Origin: Spirochaetales bacterium | GTDB taxonomy: Bacteria; Spirochaetota; Spirochaetia; DSM-2461 | Assembly: GCA_028533045.1 (NCBI GenBank) | Contig: JAQQAP010000005.1 | Location: forward strand, 1-64,000 | DNA: 64,000 nt | Reading direction: 5' to 3' | Shown here: positions 1-8,859 of the stretch, in pieces | Layout of the letters: every line of letters begins with the position of its first letter | How positions within the stretch are numbered: the stretch's first letter is position 1 | The notes under the pieces: model-generated | Database searches by the model: none | What the model saw: only the letters and a program-made list of their open reading frames with translations | Told to the model about the DNA's origin: nothing | Position numbers and translations under genes: made by a program

Positions 1-42
1 GAAAAAATCATCAATAATCGTGTATAATCCTACTATATTCAT
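1..42 (-). CDS. N-terminal fragment of a possible IS982-family transposase (runs off the left edge)
   Basis: A start codon at 42 on the minus strand opens a frame that stays open to the window edge and encodes MNIVGLYTIIDDFF. A strong GGGAGGAAG ribosome site lies directly upstream (about 43-52). The pattern of an aromatic residue, a short spacer and then DDF is how I remember IS982-type transposases beginning, so this may be the end of an insertion sequence entering from the left. Only 14 residues are visible, so the family assignment is an inference. No terminal inverted repeat could be placed in the 130 bases before the next gene. Confidence 0.4.
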   Translation of the reverse strand, partial: MNIVGLYTIIDDFF

Positions 43-171
43 ACTTCCTCCCATCGTATGTTTTTGTCCATAAACAAATTATACAATGAGAGGAAGTTTT
101 ATAATAGTCCATTAAAACTCGAATTTCGGCCTAAATAGATAGGGTGGTGAACAGGAAGCCGGGAGAGGGTC

Positions 172-660
172 ATGAAAATGATTCGGTCAATGCTTCAATT
201 ACTTCTTTTGGGATTTGTCATTAGTTGTGATTTGCCCTATGAATATGTGGATTCCTACTTTGAAAAGAAGGTGGAAGGCCACTCCCTTTACGACAATGCC
301 CTGTTCTACGGGCCGGAAAATTATTCCCAGGTCAGGACTCTGGTGAGAGACCGGGTGACTTGGACAGAGGATCCGGAGAAAATCTGGCAGGAACCGGAAC
401 TAACCTGGACTCTTGGGACCGGCGACTGTGAAGACATTGCCATTCTCTACCTTAACATTCTGTATTTCGCTACCGGAGAAAAGGGCTACCTTGCCCTTGT
501 AAGAGATGCCAAGGAGGTGGTGACCGGAGGATATACGGTTCATCACGTGATTGTAAACGTGGGCGGAGAGTATCGAGACCCCGTTTCGTGGGCTCTTTAT
601 GGCAGAGATGAGATACAGTATGAGTACTATTTTGATAGGGTCTTTTCCGGCTCTATGTGA
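172..660 (+). CDS. Transglutaminase-like lipoprotein
   Basis: The 162-residue product has a type II signal peptide ending in the lipobox FVISC (Cys about residue 19), so it should be lipid-anchored outside the inner membrane. The central stretch TGDCEDIAILYLNIL matches the catalytic Cys region of transglutaminase-like cysteine peptidase folds. A later HHVIVNV (about residue 124) followed by RDPVSW could supply the His and Asp of the triad. The substrate is unknown; proteins of this class act on peptides or peptidoglycan-linked peptides. The start is supported by GGGAGAGGG immediately before the ATG. The gene overlaps the convergent gene at 653 by 8 bases. Confidence 0.7.
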   Translation: MKMIRSMLQLLLLGFVISCDLPYEYVDSYFEKKVEGHSLYDNALFYGPENYSQVRTLVRDRVTWTEDPEKIWQEPELTWTLGTGDCEDIAILYLNILYFATGEKGYLALVRDAKEVVTGGYTVHHVIVNVGGEYRDPVSWALYGRDEIQYEYYFDRVFSGSM

Positions 661-1006
661 GAATACGCTTTTTTAGGAAGCCGTATAGCTCTTTCATTTC
701 CTGGTTTTTTCCCGAATGAAGGGAAAACACGGCAGCCCGATAGTCTTTTTCCAGGTCGGAAACCTTTTTCCCGTCTTCGAGATGATGAAACAAAAGATTC
801 CCCGGTGAGTGGCTTTTTTCTATATAAATCACTTTCCCATTCCGGGAGAGTATTATAACCGCCGGTTTGCCCGACATGGCTTCCTGTAAATTCTCATCTT
901 TTTCGTAATTTATCCATAAATCACTGAGTTTGATCAAAAACAGTTCGAAGCTGGTATTTTGTCGATTGAGAAAATCTCTTCCGTATTCAAGTGATTTATT
1001 AAACAT
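653..1006 (-). CDS. Small protein with a degenerate GIY-YIG-like pattern
   Basis: This is a 117-residue cytoplasmic protein with no signal peptide or membrane segment. Its middle reads KPAVIILSRNGKVIYIEKSHSPGNLLFHHL. This has the spacing of the strand-turn-strand and first helix of GIY-YIG domains (usual pattern V-IY-V-G-K-S-x-R-H), but the Gly is Glu and the catalytic Arg position is Leu. It would therefore be inactive as a nuclease if the match is real. The assignment is inference only. The gene is divergent from the XRE regulator at 1108 and shares its upstream region, which contains an inverted repeat at 1021-1060. Confidence 0.55.
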   Translation of the reverse strand: MFNKSLEYGRDFLNRQNTSFELFLIKLSDLWINYEKDENLQEAMSGKPAVIILSRNGKVIYIEKSHSPGNLLFHHLEDGKKVSDLEKDYRAAVFSLHSGKNQEMKELYGFLKKRILT

Positions 1007-1020
1007 AAGATGATTTCAGG

Positions 1021-1060
1021 ATATATCACCTAGAGTGTTATGTATAGGTGGCGATATAAT
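1021..1060. promoter_or_regulatory. Imperfect inverted repeat, candidate operator between divergent genes
   Basis: ATATCACCTA at 1023-1032 is mirrored by TAGGTG-gc-GATAT at 1045-1057, with a TATAAT at 1055-1060 on the plus strand. It lies between the GIY-YIG-like gene and the XRE regulator, a natural place for autoregulation. The role is inferred from position and symmetry only. Confidence 0.4.
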
Positions 1061-1107
1061 GCTTAGGGAAAGTTCTCAAAGGGATTATGAAAAAGTTATA
1101 ATTCCCC

Positions 1108-1416
1108 ATGGCAAAAACAAAATCGGCTTTACTCTTTTCTCAAAATCTCAAGCGCATAAGAAAAGCGGTCCGGTTGACTCAGGAAGAATTGGCCGAACGA
1201 TGCGGTGTATCGAAAAACTATATCAGCCAGTTGGAGATGGGAAGTCGATTCCCTTCGGATAACACTCTGGACCTTTTGATCAGGGAAACGGAGTATGACC
1301 TTTTTGAGTTTTTTGTTGAACCGGACGATACCTATCATATAAAGAGGCTGAATGGGCAGGAATTGGCCATTATGGAGTCCATTAAAAAGATGGTGGAAGG
1401 CTATAAACCGAACTAG
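1108..1416 (+). CDS. XRE-family helix-turn-helix transcriptional regulator
   Basis: The 102-residue protein is essentially one HTH_3/Cro-C1 domain. LKRIRKAVRLTQEELAERCG forms the first helices, and VSKNYISQLEMGSRFPS at about residues 34-50 is the recognition helix and turn. A short C-terminal helical tail may mediate dimerisation. The target is not shown by the sequence, but the inverted repeat just upstream is a candidate autoregulatory site. A TATAAT ends five bases before the ATG with no Shine-Dalgarno, so the mRNA may be leaderless. The stop overlaps the convergent GGDEF-EAL gene by four bases. Confidence 0.85.
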   Translation: MAKTKSALLFSQNLKRIRKAVRLTQEELAERCGVSKNYISQLEMGSRFPSDNTLDLLIRETEYDLFEFFVEPDDTYHIKRLNGQELAIMESIKKMVEGYKPN

Positions 1417-3515
1417 GCAATGTAGATTTTTCTTGTCTTTGAATATTCCAGGAGTTTTTCCGGAGTGAGGGCAGGGGAGAAGACATAACCCTGTATCGTA
1501 TGGCATCCGGCTTTTTTAAGATAGAGAAGTTCATCTTCCCGTTCCACCCCTTCCGAAATAATTTCCATTCCCAGAGCCTGTCCAATAGCAATGATTGAGT
1601 TAACAATTCCCTTCTTCCTGTGATCGGTAAGAATATCCTTTACAAAGGCTTTGTCAATTTTGAGGACGTCCACGGGGAAGTCGGAGAGGTAGGCTAGAGA
1701 GCTGTAACCTGTACCAAAATCATCCAGGGCAATGGAGAATCCCTTCTCCTTGAGGCGGGACATATTATGGTAAATCTGGCTTCGGTTAAAAACAAGAATG
1801 GATTCGGTCAGTTCCAGTTTGATTCGGGTAGGATCTATGCCCCGGTTCTCCGTAAGGGCTATGAGGTCCTCAATAAAATCGGGGCTGACAAAGTTGACCG
1901 GTGAGATATTCAATGAGACCTGCAAGTCGGAGAGGGCCGTATTTTGCCAGCGGTGCATCTGGTTCAGAACAGCTTTTATCGTATAAAGATCAATGTCCTC
2001 TATGAGACCCAACTCTTCGGCCAGTGAGATAAATTCTTCCGGGTGCATCACGCCCAGGTCCGGGTCATTCCAGCGCATGAGAGCTTCTACGCCGCATATT
2101 CGGTAATTCTCCGCATCGTGCTGGGGCTGGTAGTGTATTTCCAGAACATCCCGTTTGAGGGCTTTCTTTAGCTTGCTTTCCAGGCGGATCTTCTCTTTTT
2201 GGAAAATATCTATGCGCCGGTCAAAGAGACAAGGGCCGTCGAGCCTCTGTTTTTTACTGTAGTCCAAAGCGGCAAAGAGCTGTTTCTGAAGGGCTTCTTT
2301 TGTGAGCGTTCCTCCCTGATAGTGGGAGTAACCCAGACTGATTCGGGGAGCGTACTCCTCATCAAAGCCCTGGAGGGGAGCCCTGCAAATCCGGTAGAGT
2401 TCATTCATACGGGACGCTCCTTCCGATTCGCAGAGGGGGAGGATGAGGAGAAAGCGGTCGTCCGAATAACGGCAGATCCATTCATCTTTGTTTTTAAACC
2501 GTTCCAGCCTTTCCGCTAAAATAAGGATGACTTCCGAGTGGGACTGAATCCCCTGACGGTGAAGAACCGTTTTACTGTCATCCCATTCCAGAAGGGCAAA
2601 GCAGAGGTTCTTTTTCCCCTGACAGCCGCAGCTGTTTATTTCCTTCTCGAATACGGGGGGGAATTGATTCCGGTTAGGCAGGCCCGTAACACCGTCACGG
2701 GAACTGATAAACTGAATCAGTTCGGTTTGGTCTTTTATGCGGTTGAGGGATTTTTTCAGTTCCCGGTTCACCTGGACATAGTCCTGATTCAGTTTTTTTA
2801 TGTGTTTGACGCTTTTAAGGGAGAGGTAGCTGTGATAGATGAGTTGCTGCAGGACAAGAACGCTTACGGCCAGCCGTTGAAGCAACTCATGAAAGGGGGT
2901 GGAGCCGGGGAAAATATGGGCTAACAGGGCCAGGGTGACCATGAAAAATCCGGGGAAAAACCCTAGAGGATGGAATACACCTATTTTAGCCTTGTGAATG
3001 GCTTCCATTACAATGAGGGAAAAACAGAATATGATTTCTACAATAAGAAGAATCTTTAGGGAGGAGAGGGTGGACAGGGGCAGAAAAAGAATAAAGGGGA
3101 TATTCAGGGCTGTCACAACTGCTGTAGAGAGTATGGTTCTCTTATAGCGCGGTTTTCTTCTGTACCAACCGTAAAATACCATAAAGGAAATGAGAGCGCC
3201 CATGAGCCCAATCAGGCTTAATCTAAAATGTCCGTCCCCTTCTCCCAGACGGGGAAAGAGGGAAAGAAAGGCGCGGCTTCCCGAGAGGAGCCAGAGTGAG
3301 AGACCCCCGTTCATGAGAGCGAAGAAAAGGTACTCCTTTCGTTTGCTTCCCATGAAATACATGGCCCCGTAAATAAGGAGAGCGCTGAGTAAAATCCCCT
3401 GATAGAGAAATTCCTCCATTCCCCCCAGAAATTCCCACCCCCAAAGGGAGGCTGTGGAATTGAGCGGACTTAGAGCCAGGGAGATTATCAGTAGTAGTAT
3501 TTTTATATTATACAT
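1413..3515 (-). CDS. Membrane GGDEF-EAL protein, probable c-di-GMP phosphodiesterase
   Basis: The 700-residue protein starts with about seven or eight hydrophobic segments (residues 1-230), a membrane sensor resembling 7TM modules. A GGDEF domain follows (about 270-430) whose signature has decayed to YSDDRF, so cyclase activity is unlikely. The C-terminal EAL domain (about 455-690) keeps EALMRW (477-482), the DDFGTG metal-binding motif near 598 and KIDKAF, so hydrolysis of cyclic di-GMP is expected. Degenerate GGDEF domains often act as GTP sensors for the attached EAL; here that is inference. It is monocistronic and convergent with the XRE gene. The start follows GGGGAATAG. Confidence 0.9.
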   Translation of the reverse strand: MYNIKILLLIISLALSPLNSTASLWGWEFLGGMEEFLYQGILLSALLIYGAMYFMGSKRKEYLFFALMNGGLSLWLLSGSRAFLSLFPRLGEGDGHFRLSLIGLMGALISFMVFYGWYRRKPRYKRTILSTAVVTALNIPFILFLPLSTLSSLKILLIVEIIFCFSLIVMEAIHKAKIGVFHPLGFFPGFFMVTLALLAHIFPGSTPFHELLQRLAVSVLVLQQLIYHSYLSLKSVKHIKKLNQDYVQVNRELKKSLNRIKDQTELIQFISSRDGVTGLPNRNQFPPVFEKEINSCGCQGKKNLCFALLEWDDSKTVLHRQGIQSHSEVILILAERLERFKNKDEWICRYSDDRFLLILPLCESEGASRMNELYRICRAPLQGFDEEYAPRISLGYSHYQGGTLTKEALQKQLFAALDYSKKQRLDGPCLFDRRIDIFQKEKIRLESKLKKALKRDVLEIHYQPQHDAENYRICGVEALMRWNDPDLGVMHPEEFISLAEELGLIEDIDLYTIKAVLNQMHRWQNTALSDLQVSLNISPVNFVSPDFIEDLIALTENRGIDPTRIKLELTESILVFNRSQIYHNMSRLKEKGFSIALDDFGTGYSSLAYLSDFPVDVLKIDKAFVKDILTDHRKKGIVNSIIAIGQALGMEIISEGVEREDELLYLKKAGCHTIQGYVFSPALTPEKLLEYSKTRKIYIA

Positions 3516-3634
3516 TGGCTTCTATTCCCCAGAACATAGCCTCCGATTTTAAGGCTATTTCCCAGAGAATTCAAACACTTTTTATTAAAAATGAATAGGG
3601 GTAAGTTGTAAGTTCACAATTCCCCCATATCCTT

Positions 3635-5437
3635 TTAGATAAGAGTACGGAATTCGTCCACTAGAGTGGAGAAGTGTTCCATGGCCGACTTAATCGGTTC
3701 GGGGCGGGACATATCGACTCCGGCCACTTTGAGGGACTCGATGGGGAATCGGCTTCCTCCCGATTTAAGGAAGCTCAGGTAGTCTTCCCGCTCCCGGTCT
3801 CCTCCCTCCAGTACGCGACGGGAAAGGGCAATCGCCGCAGAGAGACCGGTGGCATACTTATACACATAGAAGGATGAGTAGAAGTGGGGGATTCTGAGTC
3901 CTTCCAGGTCGCTTTCCCCTTCCAGGGTCATGGCGGGGCCGAAGTAGGCTTCCAACAACTTTCTATATTCAGAGCGCAGGCTGTCCAGTGTCAGGGGTTG
4001 GCCGGCTTCCACCATTTTGTGGGTGATATCTTCGTATTCGGCGAACATGGTCTGCCGGAAGATGGTGGCCACCGTGTCGTCAATCTGCTTGCCAATGAGG
4101 TAGGCCTTCATCTCCGGTGAATCGGCCCGGTTCTTGAGCATCCAGTCGGCCAGAAGCTGCTCGTTGAAGGTGGAGGCCACTTCCGCTTCGAAAATGGTGT
4201 AGTTGTAGTGCTGGAAGGGATTGCTCTTTACCGAATACCAGGAGTGCATGGAGTGTCCCCCCTCGTGGGCCAGGGTAAAGAGGTGGCGGATATCGTTTTC
4301 CTTGTAATTCATGAGGATGTAGGGTTTTCCCGGATAGGAGCCGGCCGAATAGGCGCCGGAACGCTTTCCTTCGTTCTCATAGCGATCCACCCAGTCGCCT
4401 CCAAGCCCCTCGGTGATGGTTGAGGTGTACTCTTCTCCCAGGGGCGCCAGGGCCTTGCCAATCAGCTTTACCGCTTCCTCATAGGGAATATTCGTCTTTA
4501 CGTCCTTGACCAGGGAGGTGTAGACATCGTAGTGACGCAGGCTGTCCACTCCCAGTTTTTCCCGTTTAAGTTCGTAGTAGCTGTGCAGGGCGGGGAGGGC
4601 GTCGTGTATGGTTTTTACCAGGTTATCGTATACGTCGCCGGGAACGTTGTCCGGGTAGAGGGCTTTGCCCCGGGCGCTTTCGTAGCCCCGGATGCGGGCG
4701 TTAAAGATGTCCTTTTGAACACTCCCGTTGTACAGTTCGCTCAGGGTGTGGGCGTGGCCTTCGAAGACGGCGTAAAACTGTTTGTAGGCCTTTTCTCTCA
4801 CCGACCGGTCCGGATCGGTCATGACCATGCCGTAGGTGGTGTTGGTGAGGGGCACCGTTCCATTGCTGGTTTCCACTTCGCCGAATTTCATATCCACGTT
4901 GGTGAGAGCGGAGAAGGCTTTTTGGGGGGCCATGGCGAATTCCGCCTGCTGGGCCAGAAGGGCTTCTTCCTTTTCGGAGAGGGTGTATTCTTTGAAGCGG
5001 AGGAGCTTGTTCAGGTAGATCTTATACTCCGCCAAAAGGGGATCGGCCAGGAAGGACTGCATGGTTTCGTCCGGGACGGCCTGGATTTCCGGGGATACCC
5101 AGCTTGCGGCGGCGGCCAACTTTGTGGCGGTGGCCATGAATCGGCTGAACCGGCCCTGGGAATCACTGTTCCCCTGGTTTTCATCCCGCCGGAGCATGGC
5201 GTAGTAACCCAGGCGCTCCTCTATCATATCCACCTTTTGAATAAGAAAGTCCAGACAGTTTTTGAGCTGCTCCGCCGAATCGGCCAAAGTCCCTTTGAAC
5301 TTTTCTATGGGGGGGATCTGCTCTTCCAGCTTCTTTAAATCCTCTTCCCAGGCTTCCGGGGTGGGGTAGAGGCTGGAGAGGTTCCATTTATCTTTTTCCT
5401 GTATATCTTCCCTTTTGGGTATAGATGAGTTTGCCAT
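3635..5437 (-). CDS. pepF: Oligoendopeptidase F (M3 family zinc metallopeptidase)
   Basis: The 600-residue cytoplasmic peptidase cleaves short oligopeptides. The zinc-binding HEGGH is at about residues 391-395 and the third ligand Glu lies in EAEVAST near 419. The oligoendopeptidase F N-terminal domain precedes the catalytic M3 half, and the length matches the family. The open frame extends 21 codons further upstream, but the ATG at 5437 (MANSSIPKRED) is preceded by CAGGAGATTT at normal spacing and is chosen as the start. The gene is divergent from the nucleosidase gene at 5528. Confidence 0.95.
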   Translation of the reverse strand: MANSSIPKREDIQEKDKWNLSSLYPTPEAWEEDLKKLEEQIPPIEKFKGTLADSAEQLKNCLDFLIQKVDMIEERLGYYAMLRRDENQGNSDSQGRFSRFMATATKLAAAASWVSPEIQAVPDETMQSFLADPLLAEYKIYLNKLLRFKEYTLSEKEEALLAQQAEFAMAPQKAFSALTNVDMKFGEVETSNGTVPLTNTTYGMVMTDPDRSVREKAYKQFYAVFEGHAHTLSELYNGSVQKDIFNARIRGYESARGKALYPDNVPGDVYDNLVKTIHDALPALHSYYELKREKLGVDSLRHYDVYTSLVKDVKTNIPYEEAVKLIGKALAPLGEEYTSTITEGLGGDWVDRYENEGKRSGAYSAGSYPGKPYILMNYKENDIRHLFTLAHEGGHSMHSWYSVKSNPFQHYNYTIFEAEVASTFNEQLLADWMLKNRADSPEMKAYLIGKQIDDTVATIFRQTMFAEYEDITHKMVEAGQPLTLDSLRSEYRKLLEAYFGPAMTLEGESDLEGLRIPHFYSSFYVYKYATGLSAAIALSRRVLEGGDREREDYLSFLKSGGSRFPIESLKVAGVDMSRPEPIKSAMEHFSTLVDEFRTLI

Positions 5438-5527
5438 TTCAAATCTCCTGGTTTCTGTGTTATTGTAACTTAATGTAGCAATTTTTGCGGGAGGGGGCAA
5501 CTTTTCTCGTCAATAAAAGGAGATTCA

Positions 5528-6223
5528 ATGGATACCATAGGGATTATCGGGGCTATGGAGGAAGAAATCCGCCTCTTAAAAGATATTTTTACCTGCCGGG
5601 AGCAGTTTGAAGAGGGGGGCGTGGTTTTTCATTTGGGCGAAACGGACCGGTATCGTGTTGTCCTCATGCAGTGCGGCATCGGAAAGGTGAATGCCGCCAT
5701 TGGGACGACCCTTCTTATTTCCCGTTACAATCCTCTCTGTATCATTAATACCGGGTCCGCCGGAGCGTTGGACCGGGAGCTGAATCAGGGAGATGTTATT
5801 ATTTCCAGCCACGTGGTTCACCACGATGTGGATGTGACCCCCTTTGGGTACGTTATGGGGCAGGTCCCCCAATTGCCGGAAACTTTCATTCCCGAGGAAA
5901 AATTAGTCGAAGTCGCTTCCCGGGCGGCGGAAGAGCAGGCCCATCTGAATGTTAAGAAGGGAGCTATTGCCTCGGGAGACCAATTTGTTAGTGATTTGGA
6001 CCGGGTGGACCGGATTCGTAAGGAGTTTCCCGAGGCGGTGGCGGCGGAAATGGAAGCGGCCGCCATTGGTCAGACCTGTCATCAGTTTGGAAAACCCTTT
6101 GTTATCATCCGTTCCATTTCGGACCGGGCCGACAGCGATGCGGCCCTCTCCTTTGAGGAGTTCCTTGAAACGGCTGCGGTGAATTCCGCTCGTATAGTGG
6201 AAGGTATTGTTAAGGGGCTATAA
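5528..6223 (+). CDS. mtnN: 5'-methylthioadenosine/S-adenosylhomocysteine nucleosidase
   Basis: The 231-residue enzyme hydrolyses MTA and SAH to adenine plus the thioribose or ribosyl-homocysteine, in methionine salvage and methyl-cycle detoxification. The family N-terminus IGIIGAMEEEI carries the catalytic Glu. The conserved NTGSAGAL, the MEAAAIGQTC ribose-binding motif and ISDRADSDA with the catalytic Asp are all present. AAAGGAG precedes the ATG. Its last six bases overlap the stop of the convergent TolC-like gene. Confidence 0.95.
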   Translation: MDTIGIIGAMEEEIRLLKDIFTCREQFEEGGVVFHLGETDRYRVVLMQCGIGKVNAAIGTTLLISRYNPLCIINTGSAGALDRELNQGDVIISSHVVHHDVDVTPFGYVMGQVPQLPETFIPEEKLVEVASRAAEEQAHLNVKKGAIASGDQFVSDLDRVDRIRKEFPEAVAAEMEAAAIGQTCHQFGKPFVIIRSISDRADSDAALSFEEFLETAAVNSARIVEGIVKGL

Positions 6224-7552
6224 AAGCTCTAACGGGTCGATTTCTCTCTCCGGATAGAGGGCCAGATAGTCGGTACAGGCCTCAACTTCTTCGGTGTATC
6301 GTTGAAAGAGTTTTATTTCCGCTTCTACCTGTTCCAGTTCGGCTTCCCGTTTTTCCAGTACGGTCCGGTCTCCCTGCTCGTGGAGCAGGGCGGTCTCGGC
6401 GGCCAGGATAATTTTTCGTTCTAAATCTCTTTGGGCCGATTCCCGGGCCTTTTTTGCCTGATCTACTGCGGCCAGAAGGCTTTTCCTGTCCAGCTCGCTT
6501 TCGTAGAGGGCCTGGTTCAGTTCGGCTTCTTTTACTTCCACTTCCGCCGCCAGGATTTCCCGCTCCACCCTGTTAAAACTGCTTTCGGAAAGTGTCAGAC
6601 TAAGGGACAATTCAGCCTTGGTCTCTTCCGATTCGTCCAATTTTCCACTTAGTCCGGCCGAGACAGAGAGGCCGGGGTGGATTTCCCAGGTTATTTCCCA
6701 ATCCCTTTGGGCTTCCAAAAGGTCGTTCCGGGCTTCGCTGACATCCTGGGACTGGTTGGGCAGGTCTTCCAGGGCTTCCAGTTCTTCAAGAAGCCGGTCG
6801 GCCAGATTTTCCCCGTCCTGCAGAGTCAGTTCTTCCAGGGTATTCTCCCCAAAGTGACTCAGATAGCTCCAAAGCTCCTGGGAGGCATCCAGGTGTTCCG
6901 AGGCGTAGGTCAGGCTGTCGTCTTCCGCATCGGTCAAGTCGTCCATGGCGGTAAGGAGTTCTTCGTAGGTGAGGTCTCCCGCCACATAAAGGGCATGGGA
7001 GGCCTGGTACTGATCGCTTTCCAGTTCCTCCATGGCCAGGGCCCACCGGGCGTTTTTTTCTGCCAGGGAGAGGGCCAGGGCCAGGTTCAGCACGTCCCAG
7101 TCCAGTTCGGCCTCGCTAAAGAGCAGCTCTTTTTGGGCGTTGTCCAGGGTGGTTTGGGATTCCAGGGTGGTGCTGGTCATGTTAAAGGGTTTTACCGTGA
7201 TACCGGCGGATATATCACTGTCCGTGTTGACCGAGCCATCCAGACTCAGCTGGTCAAGCACGGCCACATCGAAGGAGAGGGTTCCCGTTCCGTCCTCTCC
7301 CATGGATTGGTAGCTTTCGTCTTCATAGGCATCCCAGTCGCCGGAGAGCTTTAGGCTGCTGTCGGACCAGCGAAAGTCATCTACCAGGTCGTTTTCCGCC
7401 GTCTTGAGGTCGTTTCGCGCATCGAGGAGGTCCGGATTACTCTCCCGGGCCATAAGGATTATCTGCTCAAGACTCAGGGTTTCCCCGCTAAGAGCCCCCA
7501 GGAAAAGGAGGCCCCCAATCAGGGACAGGGCGATTCTTCTGCTTCTCATCAT
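6218..7552 (-). CDS. TolC-like outer-membrane efflux channel
   Basis: The 444-residue protein has an N-terminal signal peptide (hydrophobic GLLFLGALSG) followed by LSLEQIILMARESNPDLLDARNDLKTAENDL, the usual opening of outer membrane efflux (OEP) proteins. Most of the rest is acidic alpha-helical coiled coil in two halves, as in TolC. It is the last gene of an operon with an adaptor, an ABC ATPase and two permeases, and its ATG touches the stop of the upstream permease at 7552. It most likely forms the outer-membrane duct of that pump. The sequence is unusually rich in Glu and Leu. Confidence 0.8.
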   Translation of the reverse strand: MMRSRRIALSLIGGLLFLGALSGETLSLEQIILMARESNPDLLDARNDLKTAENDLVDDFRWSDSSLKLSGDWDAYEDESYQSMGEDGTGTLSFDVAVLDQLSLDGSVNTDSDISAGITVKPFNMTSTTLESQTTLDNAQKELLFSEAELDWDVLNLALALSLAEKNARWALAMEELESDQYQASHALYVAGDLTYEELLTAMDDLTDAEDDSLTYASEHLDASQELWSYLSHFGENTLEELTLQDGENLADRLLEELEALEDLPNQSQDVSEARNDLLEAQRDWEITWEIHPGLSVSAGLSGKLDESEETKAELSLSLTLSESSFNRVEREILAAEVEVKEAELNQALYESELDRKSLLAAVDQAKKARESAQRDLERKIILAAETALLHEQGDRTVLEKREAELEQVEAEIKLFQRYTEEVEACTDYLALYPEREIDPLELL

Positions 7553-8850
7553 CAGCCCTCCCTAATCGATTCGGAAATTACACCGTTCATAAGGGAGAAG
7601 AGGGGGACCGTACCTAAAACTCCACCGGCGATAAGGGCCGTGAGGAAGGCGGTAAGAATGGCCGAAAAACTGACTCCCGGCGTTTCCACCCCTTCCAGAG
7701 AGAGCCCTGCGAAAAGGGGTGTGACCAGTTCGGAGAAGGGGCCTATGAAGATGAAGGCAACTACCAGGCCAATAAGGGCACAAATGCCGCTTAGGGTCAG
7801 GGATTTAAGGAAATATTCCCGTAAGATGACTCTCTTTGAGGCTCCCAGGGCCCGCTTTAAGGCTATTTCCCGGCTTCGGCCCAGGGCTTCCACCATCATG
7901 ATGCTTAAAATCCCGATGCTGCTGGTAATTAGCAGGATAAAACCCATCATGCTTATGACAATAGTAAAGGTGCTAAGGGTGGTGCGGATTTCATCGAGAG
8001 AGGAGCTTTGCCCGTTCAGGTCCCCCTCCCAAAAGTAGAGTTCCGTGTCATCCCCGTAGGCCAGGGAAAGGATCATTTCCGACTGGGATAGGACTTTTTC
8101 CTTGGTCATACCCTCCACTTTGTAGACCCCGGAGGCGTACATGTAGTCGAGCATGCGGGAGATGTCCGTGCCCTGAGGGAGAACGGAGGTCATGGGAACA
8201 ATCATATCTCCCATTTGATAGGAGCGGCGGAAGAGTTCGTTTTTGTCTTCAAAGACGCCGATTATGGAGTAGGTCGAAATCCCCCGTTTGGATTTTCCGC
8301 TTCCCGGGCCGCGCTGGAAAGTGGTTTCCGGCGGGTTAAAGGTCTGGCCCAGCGCCTCTTCGGCGGAACCGAACATCAGCTCCGCCAGGGAACGGCTTAT
8401 TACGGCTACTTTCTCTCCTTTGCTGCTCTGTTCTTCCGTAAAGAAGATACCGTTCACCATTTCCAGGGACATGATCTCCTTGTAGCCCGGCGTCGTCCCA
8501 ATGGCTGTGCGGATGTCCCAGCTGTAGTTCCCCGCCTTAACCGAGTCCCAGTCGGCCTTTCTCACGGGAGCACCCGCAACGAAGCCGTCCAGCTCCTGTT
8601 CCAGATAATTGACTATGTTCTGGTCTGTCACGGGAGGTCTTTCCCGCTCCATGCTTTCTCCGTCCCAGCTGCCGTTGGCATAGGAGAGAATCACCCCTCC
8701 CGTCTCAAGCTTTTGGGCTACCGTTTTTTCCAGGAAGCCGCTTACGCTCAAAGAGAGCATGAGAAGGCCCGTTCCCAGGGCAACGGTGAGCAGGGTTAGT
8801 ATCATTTTTACCGGAGATTTCCGGATGTCGTTTAGTAGTGCAGTAATCAT
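7552..8850 (-). CDS. ABC transporter permease, MacB/FtsX type (second permease)
   Basis: The 432-residue protein has one N-terminal membrane helix (about 17-38), a large periplasmic MacB_PCD-like domain (about 40-270), then three C-terminal helices of the FtsX domain. The FtsX signature around GRSREIALKRALGASKRVILREYF follows the first of these helices. This is the MacB topology without a fused ATPase. It pairs with the permease at 8860-10230, so the pump probably works as a permease heterodimer with the ATPase at 10227. The substrate is unknown; the family exports peptides, lipoproteins and amphipathic toxins. Confidence 0.88.
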   Translation of the reverse strand: MITALLNDIRKSPVKMILTLLTVALGTGLLMLSLSVSGFLEKTVAQKLETGGVILSYANGSWDGESMERERPPVTDQNIVNYLEQELDGFVAGAPVRKADWDSVKAGNYSWDIRTAIGTTPGYKEIMSLEMVNGIFFTEEQSSKGEKVAVISRSLAELMFGSAEEALGQTFNPPETTFQRGPGSGKSKRGISTYSIIGVFEDKNELFRRSYQMGDMIVPMTSVLPQGTDISRMLDYMYASGVYKVEGMTKEKVLSQSEMILSLAYGDDTELYFWEGDLNGQSSSLDEIRTTLSTFTIVISMMGFILLITSSIGILSIMMVEALGRSREIALKRALGASKRVILREYFLKSLTLSGICALIGLVVAFIFIGPFSELVTPLFAGLSLEGVETPGVSFSAILTAFLTALIAGGVLGTVPLFSLMNGVISESIREG

Positions 8851-8859
8851 TTGGTCCTC

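Noticed and set aside
4532..5338. A 268-codon plus-strand frame
   Set aside because: It lies wholly opposite oligoendopeptidase F and has the Gly/Val/Phe-rich shadow composition; no ribosome site.
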